Below are positions 1 to 6,792 of a DNA stretch of 10,041 bases, in pieces; position 1 is the first letter of the stretch, and every line of letters starts with the position of its first letter. The translations under genes were made by a program, and so were the position numbers. The stretch comes from Eubacteriales bacterium (lineage in GTDB: Bacteria; Bacillota_A; Clostridia; Christensenellales; Aristaeellaceae), in NCBI GenBank assembly GCA_030528845.1, contig JAUMYC010000084.1, forward strand, positions 1 through 10,041. Direction: 5' to 3'. Below the pieces are notes generated by a model. It did no database searches and was not told the origin of the DNA. It worked only from the letters and a program-made list of their open reading frames with translations.

Positions 1-128
1 GCGACCACCCTGCTGTCCGGACGCACTCGCGCGCTGTTGCCAAACACGTCCTCAATTTGCACCGTTTCGGCAGAGGCCGCCTGCAGACAGCACAGCAGGA
101 GCAGCGCCGCAAGCCATTTCTTCCCCAT
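1..128 (-). CDS. Secreted ABC-type substrate-binding protein, N-terminal fragment
   Basis: Only the first 42 codons are inside the window; the gene runs off the left edge. The translation begins MGKKWLAALLLLCCLQ, a lysine-charged start and leucine-rich core, followed by an ASA signal-peptidase I site near residue 20. The mature start ETVQIEDVFGNSARVRPDSR resembles the opening strand of the BtuF/FhuD-like periplasmic binding family (a 'tDafGr.v.v...RVV' pattern), which binds cobalamin, siderophores or haem for ABC import. Two cysteines lie in the signal core but not in a convincing lipobox. Its ATG overlaps the stop of the upstream reductase gene as TGATG, so the two are probably translationally coupled. 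The family call rests on about 22 mature residues and is tentative. The signal peptide is much safer. Confidence 0.6.
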   Translation of the reverse strand, partial: MGKKWLAALLLLCCLQAASAETVQIEDVFGNSARVRPDSRVV

Positions 129-1069
129 CAAGGCCGCGTCCTGATCTCCGCAGCGAGGATCTCATCCTTGCGCTGCAGCAGATCGTCTCCGGCAATCGCC
201 GCTTCGAGCGCCTGAATGCCCAGTCGGTCGATCATCATGCCCAGACGTTCCTTCGCAAAGCCGTTTTCCTTATACCACAGCATCGTTTTTTCCAAAATCG
301 GAAGGATCTCTTCTTCCTCAACGAGGCGCGAAAGCGGCGTGCCGATGCGCGTGCGCTTGCCCCAAGTGCCGCCGATGTAGATCTGATAGCGCGTCGGCGC
401 CGTGTCTGCCACCGCGCCGAAGGGGCATTTACCCGTGCAAACGCCGCAGTCGATGCAGGTTTCTTTGCAAATTTGCAGTTTTCCGTCCACCACATGCGCA
501 GCGTTCATCGGGCAGCGCTTCTCGACCGCGCAGCTCGCACAGCCTCGGCATTTCTCGCTGTCAAACACCGGCGCCTTCCTGCCCTCGATGCCAAAGTCGT
601 TCAGGCTCGGCTTCATGCAGCTGTTCGGGCAGCCGCCCACCGCGATCTTGAACTTATGCGGCAGCTTGACGTCCGTCCAGCCAATGTAATACGCTTCGTG
701 GATCTTGCGCGACAGCTCGTGCGTGTCGTAATTGCCGTAGATGCAGGTCGTGCCCTTGCAGGTCGCGATGGGGCGCACCTTCGCGCCCGTTCCGCCGAAG
801 CGCAGGCCGTGCTCCGCCGCGAAAGCCTTCGCCTCTTCGATCTTCTCATACGGGATGCCCGGCACTTCGACCGCCAGACGGCTCGTGCAGATGAGCTTTC
901 CGTTGCCGAACGTGTTTGCAAGTTCGGACAGATCGGCGAAATTCTGCGCAGTAAATACCGTTCCGGGGGCTACGACGCGGCCGGAAAACAGCTCCGTTCC
1001 GCGATTCTGAAGGAAGCCCTGCCCTTTCACCGCCATGATCTGCGCCTGTGTAAGACTCATACTTTTCAT
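128..1069 (-). CDS. Small siroheme sulfite/nitrite reductase-like protein with 2x[4Fe-4S] ferredoxin domain
   Basis: The 313-residue protein has the half-size layout of the AsrC/small sulfite reductase family. An N-terminal ferredoxin-like half domain (about 1-90) is followed by a siroheme/4Fe-4S binding region with C104-x4-C109 and C147-PNS-C151. An inserted ferredoxin domain holds two clusters: C174-x2-C177-x2-C180-x5-C186P and C205-x2-C208-x2-C211-x3-C215P. The family moves electrons from ferredoxin to siroheme to reduce sulfite or nitrite in the cytoplasm. The first cysteine pair appears as CX4C rather than the CX5C usual in sulfite reductases. The start ATG has GAGGA six bases upstream; a second ATG at codon 4 is less well placed. 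No other reductase subunit is visible in the window, and the next gene overlaps its stop and encodes a secreted protein. Substrate is not determinable from the sequence. Confidence 0.85.
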   Translation of the reverse strand: MKSMSLTQAQIMAVKGQGFLQNRGTELFSGRVVAPGTVFTAQNFADLSELANTFGNGKLICTSRLAVEVPGIPYEKIEEAKAFAAEHGLRFGGTGAKVRPIATCKGTTCIYGNYDTHELSRKIHEAYYIGWTDVKLPHKFKIAVGGCPNSCMKPSLNDFGIEGRKAPVFDSEKCRGCASCAVEKRCPMNAAHVVDGKLQICKETCIDCGVCTGKCPFGAVADTAPTRYQIYIGGTWGKRTRIGTPLSRLVEEEEILPILEKTMLWYKENGFAKERLGMMIDRLGIQALEAAIAGDDLLQRKDEILAAEIRTRP

Positions 1070-1123
1070 TTCCTTTCCTCTTCAAATCCATATCGAACGC
1101 ACAGTACTTTCTACCATACGGAA

Positions 1124-1441
1124 TTATCCTTCGTTGATGACCGATTCCAGAAAAACCCTCTTTTCGAACGCATCGTTCGTTTCGCGCTTTCTGCGCTGCA
1201 ATTCTGCGATCTTTTCTTTTCCGCCGAGCAGCTGCGCGAGCGCATCCGCCACTTCATACAGATCTGCCAATTCTTCCGGAGAATTCTCCTCCAAAAACTC
1301 GTCCATCTCTTCTCTGAGCTTTCTGCAAAGCTGTTCGCGATATTCTTCCGGCCCAAGCACCCTGCAAATCGGCTTTTCTCCGTTTCTCTCGATGATCTGC
1401 GGGATCTTATCGCGCACGAGTTTGTTGTACTCTCTTCTCAT
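1124..1441 (-). CDS. MazG/HisE-like nucleoside triphosphate pyrophosphohydrolase
   Basis: This 105-residue protein starts with the YNKLVRDKIPQII signature (residues 5-17) of the small phosphoribosyl-ATP pyrophosphohydrolase-like group in the all-alpha MazG/HisE superfamily. Members cleave NTPs or related nucleotides to a monophosphate and pyrophosphate using Mg2+ held by an ExxE...ExxD set. Here the candidates are E45/E48 and E63/D66. The length is typical of stand-alone single-domain members; it is not a HisE inside a histidine operon, and no his genes are nearby. The start ATG has only a weak SD (TTAGG about six bases away). It begins ten bases beyond the galE terminator and I see no promoter of its own, so expression may depend on read-through. 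Physiological substrate is unknown; nucleotide-pool housekeeping is an inference. Confidence 0.8.
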   Translation of the reverse strand: MRREYNKLVRDKIPQIIERNGEKPICRVLGPEEYREQLCRKLREEMDEFLEENSPEELADLYEVADALAQLLGGKEKIAELQRRKRETNDAFEKRVFLESVINEG

Positions 1442-1450
1442 GTCAGCCTA

Positions 1451-1480
1451 ATAAACGCCCCGCCGGCGAACCGGCAGGGC
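1451..1480 (-). terminator. Rho-independent terminator after galE
   Basis: On the minus strand a 10-base-pair stem (arms at 1471-1480 and 1457-1466, one G-U pair) closes a TTCG tetraloop and is followed by GTTTATT. The U-tract is short and interrupted, so termination may be partial. The next gene starts only ten bases beyond. Confidence 0.75.
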
Positions 1481-1496
1481 GAATTCTCCTCAATGA

Positions 1497-2507
1497 TCAA
1501 TAGCCGTTCGGGTTCTTCTGCTGCCAATTCCAGCTGTCGCGGCACATATCGTCCAGCGTCTTCTCCGCCTTCCAGCCGAGGATCTTTTCGGCCTTCTCGG
1601 GGTTGGAATAGGCCATCGGCAGGTCGCCGGGGCGGCGCGCGACGATCTCATGCGGAACCTTGATGTTGTTCACGCGCTCGAAGGTGTTGATGATATCCAG
1701 CACGCTGTAGCCAACGCCGGTGCCAAGGTTGAACACGTCGCAGCCGTTGTTGGTCTTGGCATAGTTGATCGCGCAGACATGGCCCTTCGCCAGATCGACG
1801 ACGTGGATATAGTCGCGCAGGCAGGTGCCGTCCGGAGTCGGATAGTCGTTGCCCATGACGCCGAGCATCTTCATCTTGCCCAGAGCGGCCTGGGTCACGC
1901 GCGGCATCAGATTGTTCGGGATGCCGTTCGGGTTTTCGCCGATCATGCCGCTTTCGTGCGCGCCGACGGGGTTGAAGTAGCGCAGCAGCACGACGGACCA
2001 ATCCGGATGCGCCACGGCGTAGTCGCGCAGGATCTGCTCGATCATGTACTTCGTCCAGCCGTAGGGGTTCGCGCAGCGGGTGCACTTCATGGTCTCGACG
2101 AGGGGCATTTCGTCCTGCTCGCCATACACCGTCGCAGAAGAGGAGAAGACGATCTTCTTGCAATCGTACTTTTCCATCACCTTCATCAGCACGAAGGTAG
2201 CGTTCAGGTTATTCACATAATACTCCAGCGGCTTCTGGACAGACTCGCCCACAGCCTTGAGGCCGGCAAAGTGAATGACGGCTTCCGGCTTTTCCTGCTC
2301 AAAGAGCACTTCCAGCTTCGCTTCGTCGCGGCAGTCCAGCGCATAGACCGGGAAAGTCTTGCCGGTGATCTGCATGGCGCGGTTCATGGATTCGGGCTGG
2401 CTGTTGACGAAATTATCGCACACGACGATATCATAGCCAGCGTTGATGAGCTCGATACAGGTGTGGGTGCCGATGTATCCGGCGCCGCCGGTCAAAAGAA
2501 TCTTCAT
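1497..2507 (-). CDS. galE: UDP-glucose 4-epimerase GalE
   Basis: The 336-residue extended short-chain dehydrogenase interconverts UDP-glucose and UDP-galactose in the cytoplasm (Leloir pathway and supply of UDP-galactose for surface polysaccharides) using tightly bound NAD. The nucleotide-binding GxxGxxG is at residues 7-13 (TGGAGYIG), and S124, Y149 and K153 of the catalytic YxxxK set fall at the same numbers as in E. coli GalE. Full length matches the family. I chose the ATG at 2507: AGGGAGG lies ten bases upstream, while the in-frame TTG at 2516 is directly against that SD. The residue aligning with E. coli Y299 appears to be alanine (A299 in GDLPMAY), a small gatekeeper as in epimerases that also accept N-acetylated UDP-sugars. 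It is transcribed alone from a promoter at 2531-2559, downstream of the sugar transporter operon's terminator. Confidence 0.97.
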   Translation of the reverse strand: MKILLTGGAGYIGTHTCIELINAGYDIVVCDNFVNSQPESMNRAMQITGKTFPVYALDCRDEAKLEVLFEQEKPEAVIHFAGLKAVGESVQKPLEYYVNNLNATFVLMKVMEKYDCKKIVFSSSATVYGEQDEMPLVETMKCTRCANPYGWTKYMIEQILRDYAVAHPDWSVVLLRYFNPVGAHESGMIGENPNGIPNNLMPRVTQAALGKMKMLGVMGNDYPTPDGTCLRDYIHVVDLAKGHVCAINYAKTNNGCDVFNLGTGVGYSVLDIINTFERVNNIKVPHEIVARRPGDLPMAYSNPEKAEKILGWKAEKTLDDMCRDSWNWQQKNPNGY

Positions 2508-2517
2508 GGTTATCAAT

Positions 2518-2524
2518 CCTCCCT
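2518..2524 (-). promoter_or_regulatory. galE ribosome binding site
   Basis: AGGGAGG on the minus strand, ten bases before the ATG at 2507. It decides the start: an in-frame TTG two bases beyond it (2514-2516) is too close to be used. Confidence 0.8.
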
Positions 2525-2530
2525 AATTCT

Positions 2531-2559
2531 ATTATACTTGAAATGCATTGTTTTTTCAA
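2531..2559 (-). promoter_or_regulatory. Sigma-A promoter of galE
   Basis: The minus strand shows TTGAAA (2554-2559), exactly 17 bases, then a perfect TATAAT (2531-2536). The expected start site is near 2524, at the first base of the SD, so the leader would be only about 17 bases long and leaves no room for an RNA switch. The promoter sits between the transporter operon's terminator and galE, which argues for independent transcription of galE. Confidence 0.88.
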
Positions 2560-2581
2560 TCCATTCGCGCGTCAATTGCAT

Positions 2582-2615
2582 AAAAAAGCACCGAAGGAAA
2601 CCCTCCGGTGCTTTT
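2582..2615 (-). terminator. Rho-independent terminator of the sugar transporter operon
   Basis: Minus-strand RNA forms a 14-base-pair stem (AAAAGCACCGGAGG paired with CCUUCGGUGCUUUU, one G-U pair) with a four-base loop, running into six U residues (2582-2587). It lies ten bases after the stop of the second permease. In the plus direction the G-U becomes an A-C mismatch, and no converging gene is present, so it acts on the minus strand. Confidence 0.93.
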
Positions 2616-2625
2616 CGGATGTTGA

Positions 2626-3522
2626 TTAGCCCTTGATGGAACCGATCATAACGCCCTTTACGAAGTACTTCTGCAGGAAGGGGTACACGACAAGGATCGG
2701 CACAGTGGCGACGACGATGACGCAGTACTTGACCAGCAGCTTGTACTGGGAGATACCTTCCAGAGAAGCCATGTTGGCGTTCGTCATGGACTGGGTATCG
2801 TTGTTGATCAGGATCTCACGCAGGAGCAGCTGGAGCGGATACTTGCTCTTGCCATCGGTGAGGAACAGGCTCGGGTTGAACCAGTTGTTCCACCAGTACA
2901 CAGCATAGTACAGGCCGACGACGGCGACAGTAGCCTGAGCCAGCGGGAAGAAGATCTTCCACAGGATGATCCAGTCGTTCGCACCGTCCAGGCGGGCAGA
3001 CTCTTCCAGAGAATCCGGCACGCCGGCGAAGGCGGTACGCATAACGATCAGGTTGTACGTGGAGATCAGCACGGGCAGGATGATACCGGAGTAGGTATTC
3101 AAGAGGCCCATGTTAAACACCATGAGGTAGAACGGGATCATACCGCCCTGGAAGTACATGGTGAAGGAGATGAACTTCATGATCTTGCCGTTCCAGAAGC
3201 AGCCCTTGCGGCTGAGCGCATAAGCGCTCATGACAGTCAGGAACATGTTCAGGAAAGTACCGACGCCCATGTACAGCAGGGTGTTCAGGAAGCTCCTGAT
3301 CAGGTTCTGGTTCTGGAAGACCATTTCGAAGCCCTTGAAGTTATACGGCGTATACGGCCAAATCAGGATGCCGCGGCTGCCGTACATATAGTTCGGATCG
3401 GAAAACGCTGCGCAGAAGACATACCACATCGGGTACAAGCAGACGATGCACAGCGCCGCCATGAAGACATAGTTAAACACTTCGAATACTCGTTCACCAA
3501 CGGAACGCTTAATAGCAGCCAT
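2626..3522 (-). CDS. Carbohydrate ABC transporter permease, LplC/YtcP type
   Basis: The 298-residue protein is an inner-membrane permease of the CUT1 carbohydrate ABC import family, closest in pattern to LplC/YtcP. It starts with a short cytoplasmic tail and a first helix at about 15-40, with further helices near 76-100, 115-137, 144-162, 191-210 and 262-282. The EAA-loop that contacts the ATPase is EESARLDGAND (173-183) with the FFPLA continuation at 191-195. It ends in the YFVKGVMIGSIKG tail typical of this subfamily. The start ATG at 3522 is preceded by GGGGAGGT with suitable spacing, and that SD abuts the stop of the first permease, 15 bases away, so coupling is likely. No ATP-binding gene is in the operon. 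In Bacillus subtilis such systems use the shared ATPase MsmX, so the same is inferred here. The substrate is probably an oligosaccharide but cannot be named. Confidence 0.95.
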   Translation of the reverse strand: MAAIKRSVGERVFEVFNYVFMAALCIVCLYPMWYVFCAAFSDPNYMYGSRGILIWPYTPYNFKGFEMVFQNQNLIRSFLNTLLYMGVGTFLNMFLTVMSAYALSRKGCFWNGKIMKFISFTMYFQGGMIPFYLMVFNMGLLNTYSGIILPVLISTYNLIVMRTAFAGVPDSLEESARLDGANDWIILWKIFFPLAQATVAVVGLYYAVYWWNNWFNPSLFLTDGKSKYPLQLLLREILINNDTQSMTNANMASLEGISQYKLLVKYCVIVVATVPILVVYPFLQKYFVKGVMIGSIKG

Positions 3523-3537
3523 ATGTACACCTCCCCT

Positions 3538-5004
3538 TTACCACAGACTCGTCTCGGAGACGGATGCGGAGATCTTGTTCGCGATAATGACCATGATGAA
3601 GTTACAGATACTGTTGAGCACGTTGATCGCGGTGGAACGGGAGAACTGCATGTCCTGAATACCTACGCGATAGACGTAGGAGGAGATGACGTCTGCCGTC
3701 TCATAGATCATGGCGTTGTACAGAAGGATGATCTTCTCGTAGCCGACGCTGAGCATGCTGCCCATACGCAGGATGAGGAGGATGGTGATGGTCGGCGCGA
3801 TGCCCGGCAGAGTGATGTGCCAGGTCTGCTTGAGTCGGCCGGCGCCGTCGATCCTTGCTGCCTCATACAGTTCCATATCGATACCGGCCAGAGCGCTCAG
3901 GTAAATGATGGAGTTCCAGCCGATACCCTGCCAGATGTCGGAACCGACGTAAATCGTACGGAAGTATCTGGCGTCGCCGAAATAGTTTTTGGCCGGTATA
4001 CCGAATACCTTTTCCAAGACCGTGGTGATAACACCTTCGGAGGAGAAGAAGTCGAGCAGGATACCGGACATAACGACGATAGAAATAAAATGCGGAATGT
4101 AAGTGATGGTCTGAACGATGCGCTTGTAGCCTTCGTGGCGGAACTCATTGAGCATGAGGGCCAGAATGATAGGCGCCGGGAAGCCGATGATCAGGTTCAG
4201 ACCGCTGATGAAGAGCGTGTTGCGGATGGTACGCCATGCAAACGCGGAACGGAAGAATTCACGATACCACTGCAGGCCGACCCAGTCGCTGCCCAGGAAG
4301 CCCTTCTTGGGCTTATACTCGTTGAAGGCGATGACAATACCGTACATCGGGCCGTACATCCAGACGATGTAGAACACAAGCAGCGGTACCAGCATCAGGT
4401 ACAGCGGCCAATGCTTACGGAAGTCACGCTGAATGATCTCCCAGATGGTCGGATCCTTGTAGCCGGCCGGGAGGTCACGGTTTTCGTAGATAGCGACGCG
4501 CTGGTTATGCGCGATCGCGCGCTTGATGTTAGACTTGTTTGCAATGGAAACGACCACTGCAGCGGCGGAGGCGAGGAAGCCGATCCACCAACCGATTTGA
4601 GGAGTCGTAGAATCGACTGCGAAATAGAATTCGCGCTTGTCGGCAAAGCGAGCGTCGAACAGGAACATAAGCAGTCCGACCATCATCAGCGCCGACCAGA
4701 GGAGCGGAGAAGTGGTGTTCTTGTTTTTTGTGATCAGGCCGATAAAATACCAAAGGGCACAGAATACAGTCAACACGAGCATTGCGTTCAGTGCGCCAGC
4801 GCTCTTGCCTTCTACATTCGTTTTGCCCATCAGCATATCGATGCCGCTGTACGTCAGCGTTACCTCTGCATCCTTCGTGCCGTAGTCAATAGCACTTACA
4901 TAAGAGAGGAAGAGGCTGCCGACGATCAAAAGACCGAGCACCAAGAGAATGAGTCGGGTCACCCCGTTCATCTCCGTTCGTACCTTTCTAATCCCTTGAG
5001 TCAA
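3538..5004 (-). CDS. Carbohydrate ABC permease, LplB/YteP type, with extra N-terminal four-helix domain
   Basis: Residues about 186-488 form a complete LplB/YteP-type permease: opening RKHWPLYLMLVPLLVFYIVW (196-215), the MYGPMYGIVIAFNEY signature (216-230), and the EAA-loop EAARIDGAG (381-389) with ITLPGI (397-402). Usual family length is about 300-330 residues. Residues 1-185 are extra. They hold four hydrophobic segments (about 17-39, 72-91, 101-117 and 137-155), a polar extracytoplasmic-looking loop (40-71, containing TYSGIDMLMGK) and a charged linker (156-195). I do not recognise this domain. The best-supported start is TTG at 5004, six bases after GAGGTGA; an ATG at codon 12 has a poorer SD, and either choice keeps the extension. 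It pairs with the second permease downstream to form the channel and follows the binding-protein gene after a strong hairpin. Confidence 0.93.
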   Translation of the reverse strand: MTQGIRKVRTEMNGVTRLILLVLGLLIVGSLFLSYVSAIDYGTKDAEVTLTYSGIDMLMGKTNVEGKSAGALNAMLVLTVFCALWYFIGLITKNKNTTSPLLWSALMMVGLLMFLFDARFADKREFYFAVDSTTPQIGWWIGFLASAAAVVVSIANKSNIKRAIAHNQRVAIYENRDLPAGYKDPTIWEIIQRDFRKHWPLYLMLVPLLVFYIVWMYGPMYGIVIAFNEYKPKKGFLGSDWVGLQWYREFFRSAFAWRTIRNTLFISGLNLIIGFPAPIILALMLNEFRHEGYKRIVQTITYIPHFISIVVMSGILLDFFSSEGVITTVLEKVFGIPAKNYFGDARYFRTIYVGSDIWQGIGWNSIIYLSALAGIDMELYEAARIDGAGRLKQTWHITLPGIAPTITILLILRMGSMLSVGYEKIILLYNAMIYETADVISSYVYRVGIQDMQFSRSTAINVLNSICNFIMVIIANKISASVSETSLW

Positions 5005-5005
5005 C

Positions 5006-5017
5006 TGTAATCACCTC
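5006..5017 (-). promoter_or_regulatory. Ribosome binding site supporting a TTG start for the first permease
   Basis: The minus strand reads GAGGTGA, six bases, then TTG (5002-5004). The nearest in-frame ATG (codon 12) has only GGAG directly against it or AAAGG about eleven bases away, so the TTG is preferred. Confidence 0.65.
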
Positions 5018-5044
5018 GTATGCATCATCAGAAGAACTCTTGAT

Positions 5045-5078
5045 ATGTACCGGGCGAAGTTACCTCCGCCCGGTACAT
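5045..5078 (-). promoter_or_regulatory. Intergenic hairpin between binding-protein and permease genes
   Basis: Minus-strand RNA can pair AUGUACCGGGCG (5067-5078) perfectly with CGCCCGGUACAU (5045-5056). Three more inner pairs (one G-U) close a GUAA tetraloop of the stable GNRA kind. No U-tract follows (AUCAAGAG), so it is not a typical terminator. At this place in sugar ABC operons such stems are known to protect the upstream mRNA from 3' exonucleases and lower downstream expression, which gives an excess of binding protein over permease. That role is inferred here. The stem ends 40 bases before the permease start. Confidence 0.85.
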
Positions 5079-5120
5079 TAAGTCTAAACTATGTAGCCGT
5101 CTCTTTACAGATAGTGGCTA

Positions 5121-6767
5121 TTAGTTGCCGCGAGCCATGTAGCGATCGTAAGCAGTCTGCTGGATCTCGATGCAGTCTTCGATGCCCATGCTGAGCAGCT
5201 GCTGCTGCACGTTGTCCCAAGCGTCAACGGGTTCCTGACCGTTGATGATCTTGCCGACGTATTCGTCGACCAGATCCTGGCACTGGGTGTTGGCGTTCGC
5301 ATAGTCAGCGGACTCTTCAGCAGTGAAGGAGGTCATCGGGATGCCGTAGGACGGAGTAACCTTCGCCCACTCGGCGATGCATTCCCAAACTTCGGGAGCC
5401 ATCGGCTGAGCGCCGGAGTCACGCAGGTAAGCGCCGTTGTGGCTCTTGAAGAGCGGCCAGAGGGTCCAGAAGTCGTAGGTGGGATCGGTCACGTCAACGG
5501 TCGGGAAGTATTCGACGGACTCGGGGGACTGATACAGCCATTCGAGGACGCCGTCTTCGTTCCACTGATAGGTGATGCCTTCAACGCCGTAGGAGTGCAG
5601 GTCGCCGCCATCCTGGGAGTAGAAGTAATCGTGCCACTTCATAGCCACTTCGTCAACACCGTCTTCGAGGCAGGCGTAGGTGAGGGCGTCATACTGGGAG
5701 CGGATGAGGAAGTCGTACTGACGGAGGTTCAGCTCCTGGCCTTCTTCGAGGACCGGGCCGTTGATGGGGGTCATCTTGAACTCCGGCACGGTCAGGCGGG
5801 CAGTAACGGAAGCCTGAGCGATTTCGCCGTAGTTCAGACCAAAGATGGAGTACTTGGACGGATCGGCAACAGCAGCGCAGTGGCCGTTCCAGTCATAGGT
5901 CGCCCAGTCGGGATCGATCCAGCCATTGGCATACCACTTGGCGAGGAGCTCAAGGGCCTGCTTGAAGCCGTCTTCCATCGGGCCATACTTGATGACGCCA
6001 TCGACCTGATAGTAACGATAGCCGACATCAAAGGCGGAGAAGATACCGAAGTGGGTGTCGAGGTCGCCGCCGCCGCCGCCGTTAGCGCCGGCCTGGAACA
6101 GCAGCTGATAGCCGCCGTTCTCATACAGCGTGCCAAGAACGTTCTCCCAATCAGCAACGGTGACAGGCAGTTCGAGGCCATGGGCATCGAGCAGATCCTG
6201 ACGTACCCAGAAGCCGGACCACGGAGAGGTTCCGACATAGTCCATCTGCCAGAAGACGCCGAGGCGGCCGCTGTCGAGGATGGTGTCGAACGCGATGTCT
6301 TCGTAGGTATCACGCAGATACTTGTAGTTGGGGGTCATGCCCGCCTCATAATAGGGGGTGATGTCCAGGAAGATCTCATCTTCGATGGCTTCGTCGATGG
6401 ACTTGGAGCCCCAATAGTCACGAGTCTGCCAGAACATGTGCGGCAGATCGTTGGTGGCGATGCGGAGGTTGAAGTTGTCGGCTTCGGAGCCTACCGGCGG
6501 GATGAGCCAATCGACATGCACGCCAGTGCGGTTCTCCAGTTCGGTGAACATGATGTTCTGGGACCAGTCGGTCATAATGGTAGAGTTGAGGCCGCGCCAC
6601 ACGTTGAGGGTAACATCATCGGTGGTGACCGGCAGCTCGGTCAGGTTGGCGCCGAAATTCCTCTTGAGGATGTCCGGTTCGCCGACCAGCTGAGAGGACG
6701 GGACAGCGTAAGCAGACACTGCGACCATCATCATCAGAACGAGGACCAGGCTAAGGATCTTCTTCAT
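5121..6767 (-). CDS. Extracellular solute-binding protein of carbohydrate ABC transporter, LplA/YtcQ type
   Basis: The 548-residue protein captures a sugar, probably an oligosaccharide, outside the membrane and delivers it to the two downstream permeases. It has a signal peptide (KK start, hydrophobic core 5-18, AYA-V cleavage site near residue 21). After a short linker comes the family-1 binding-protein fold, starting at VTLNVWRGL (52-60) and continuing through TELENRTGVHVDW (75-87) and NLRIATNDLPHMFW (100-113). The size matches the large LplA/YtcQ group (about 500-560 residues). A glycine run (GANGGGGGD, 227-235) lies in a probable loop. There is no lipobox cysteine, unlike most monoderm Firmicute binding proteins, so membrane tethering is unexplained. 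AAGGAG lies eight bases before the ATG. It is the first gene of the operon, transcribed from the promoter at 6814-6843; substrate is unknown. Confidence 0.95.
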   Translation of the reverse strand: MKKILSLVLVLMMMVAVSAYAVPSSQLVGEPDILKRNFGANLTELPVTTDDVTLNVWRGLNSTIMTDWSQNIMFTELENRTGVHVDWLIPPVGSEADNFNLRIATNDLPHMFWQTRDYWGSKSIDEAIEDEIFLDITPYYEAGMTPNYKYLRDTYEDIAFDTILDSGRLGVFWQMDYVGTSPWSGFWVRQDLLDAHGLELPVTVADWENVLGTLYENGGYQLLFQAGANGGGGGDLDTHFGIFSAFDVGYRYYQVDGVIKYGPMEDGFKQALELLAKWYANGWIDPDWATYDWNGHCAAVADPSKYSIFGLNYGEIAQASVTARLTVPEFKMTPINGPVLEEGQELNLRQYDFLIRSQYDALTYACLEDGVDEVAMKWHDYFYSQDGGDLHSYGVEGITYQWNEDGVLEWLYQSPESVEYFPTVDVTDPTYDFWTLWPLFKSHNGAYLRDSGAQPMAPEVWECIAEWAKVTPSYGIPMTSFTAEESADYANANTQCQDLVDEYVGKIINGQEPVDAWDNVQQQLLSMGIEDCIEIQQTAYDRYMARGN

Positions 6768-6792
6768 GGTGGTTTCTCCTTATAATGATATT

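Noticed and set aside
1070..1123. Promoter between the pyrophosphohydrolase and reductase genes
   Set aside because: No -35/-10 pair of acceptable quality is visible in these 54 bases, only the reductase SD.
473..1663. 396-codon plus-strand frame spanning three minus-strand genes
   Set aside because: It crosses two gene boundaries and the galE terminator and shows no domain; a shadow frame.
3523..5010. 495-codon plus-strand frame opposite the first permease
   Set aside because: The minus strand encodes an unmistakable permease with an EAA-loop; the plus translation is charged, has no domain and no SD.
5079..5120. Possible second stem after the binding-protein stop (TAGCC...GGCTA)
   Set aside because: Only five base pairs with a 17-base loop and no U-tract; not distinguishable from chance.
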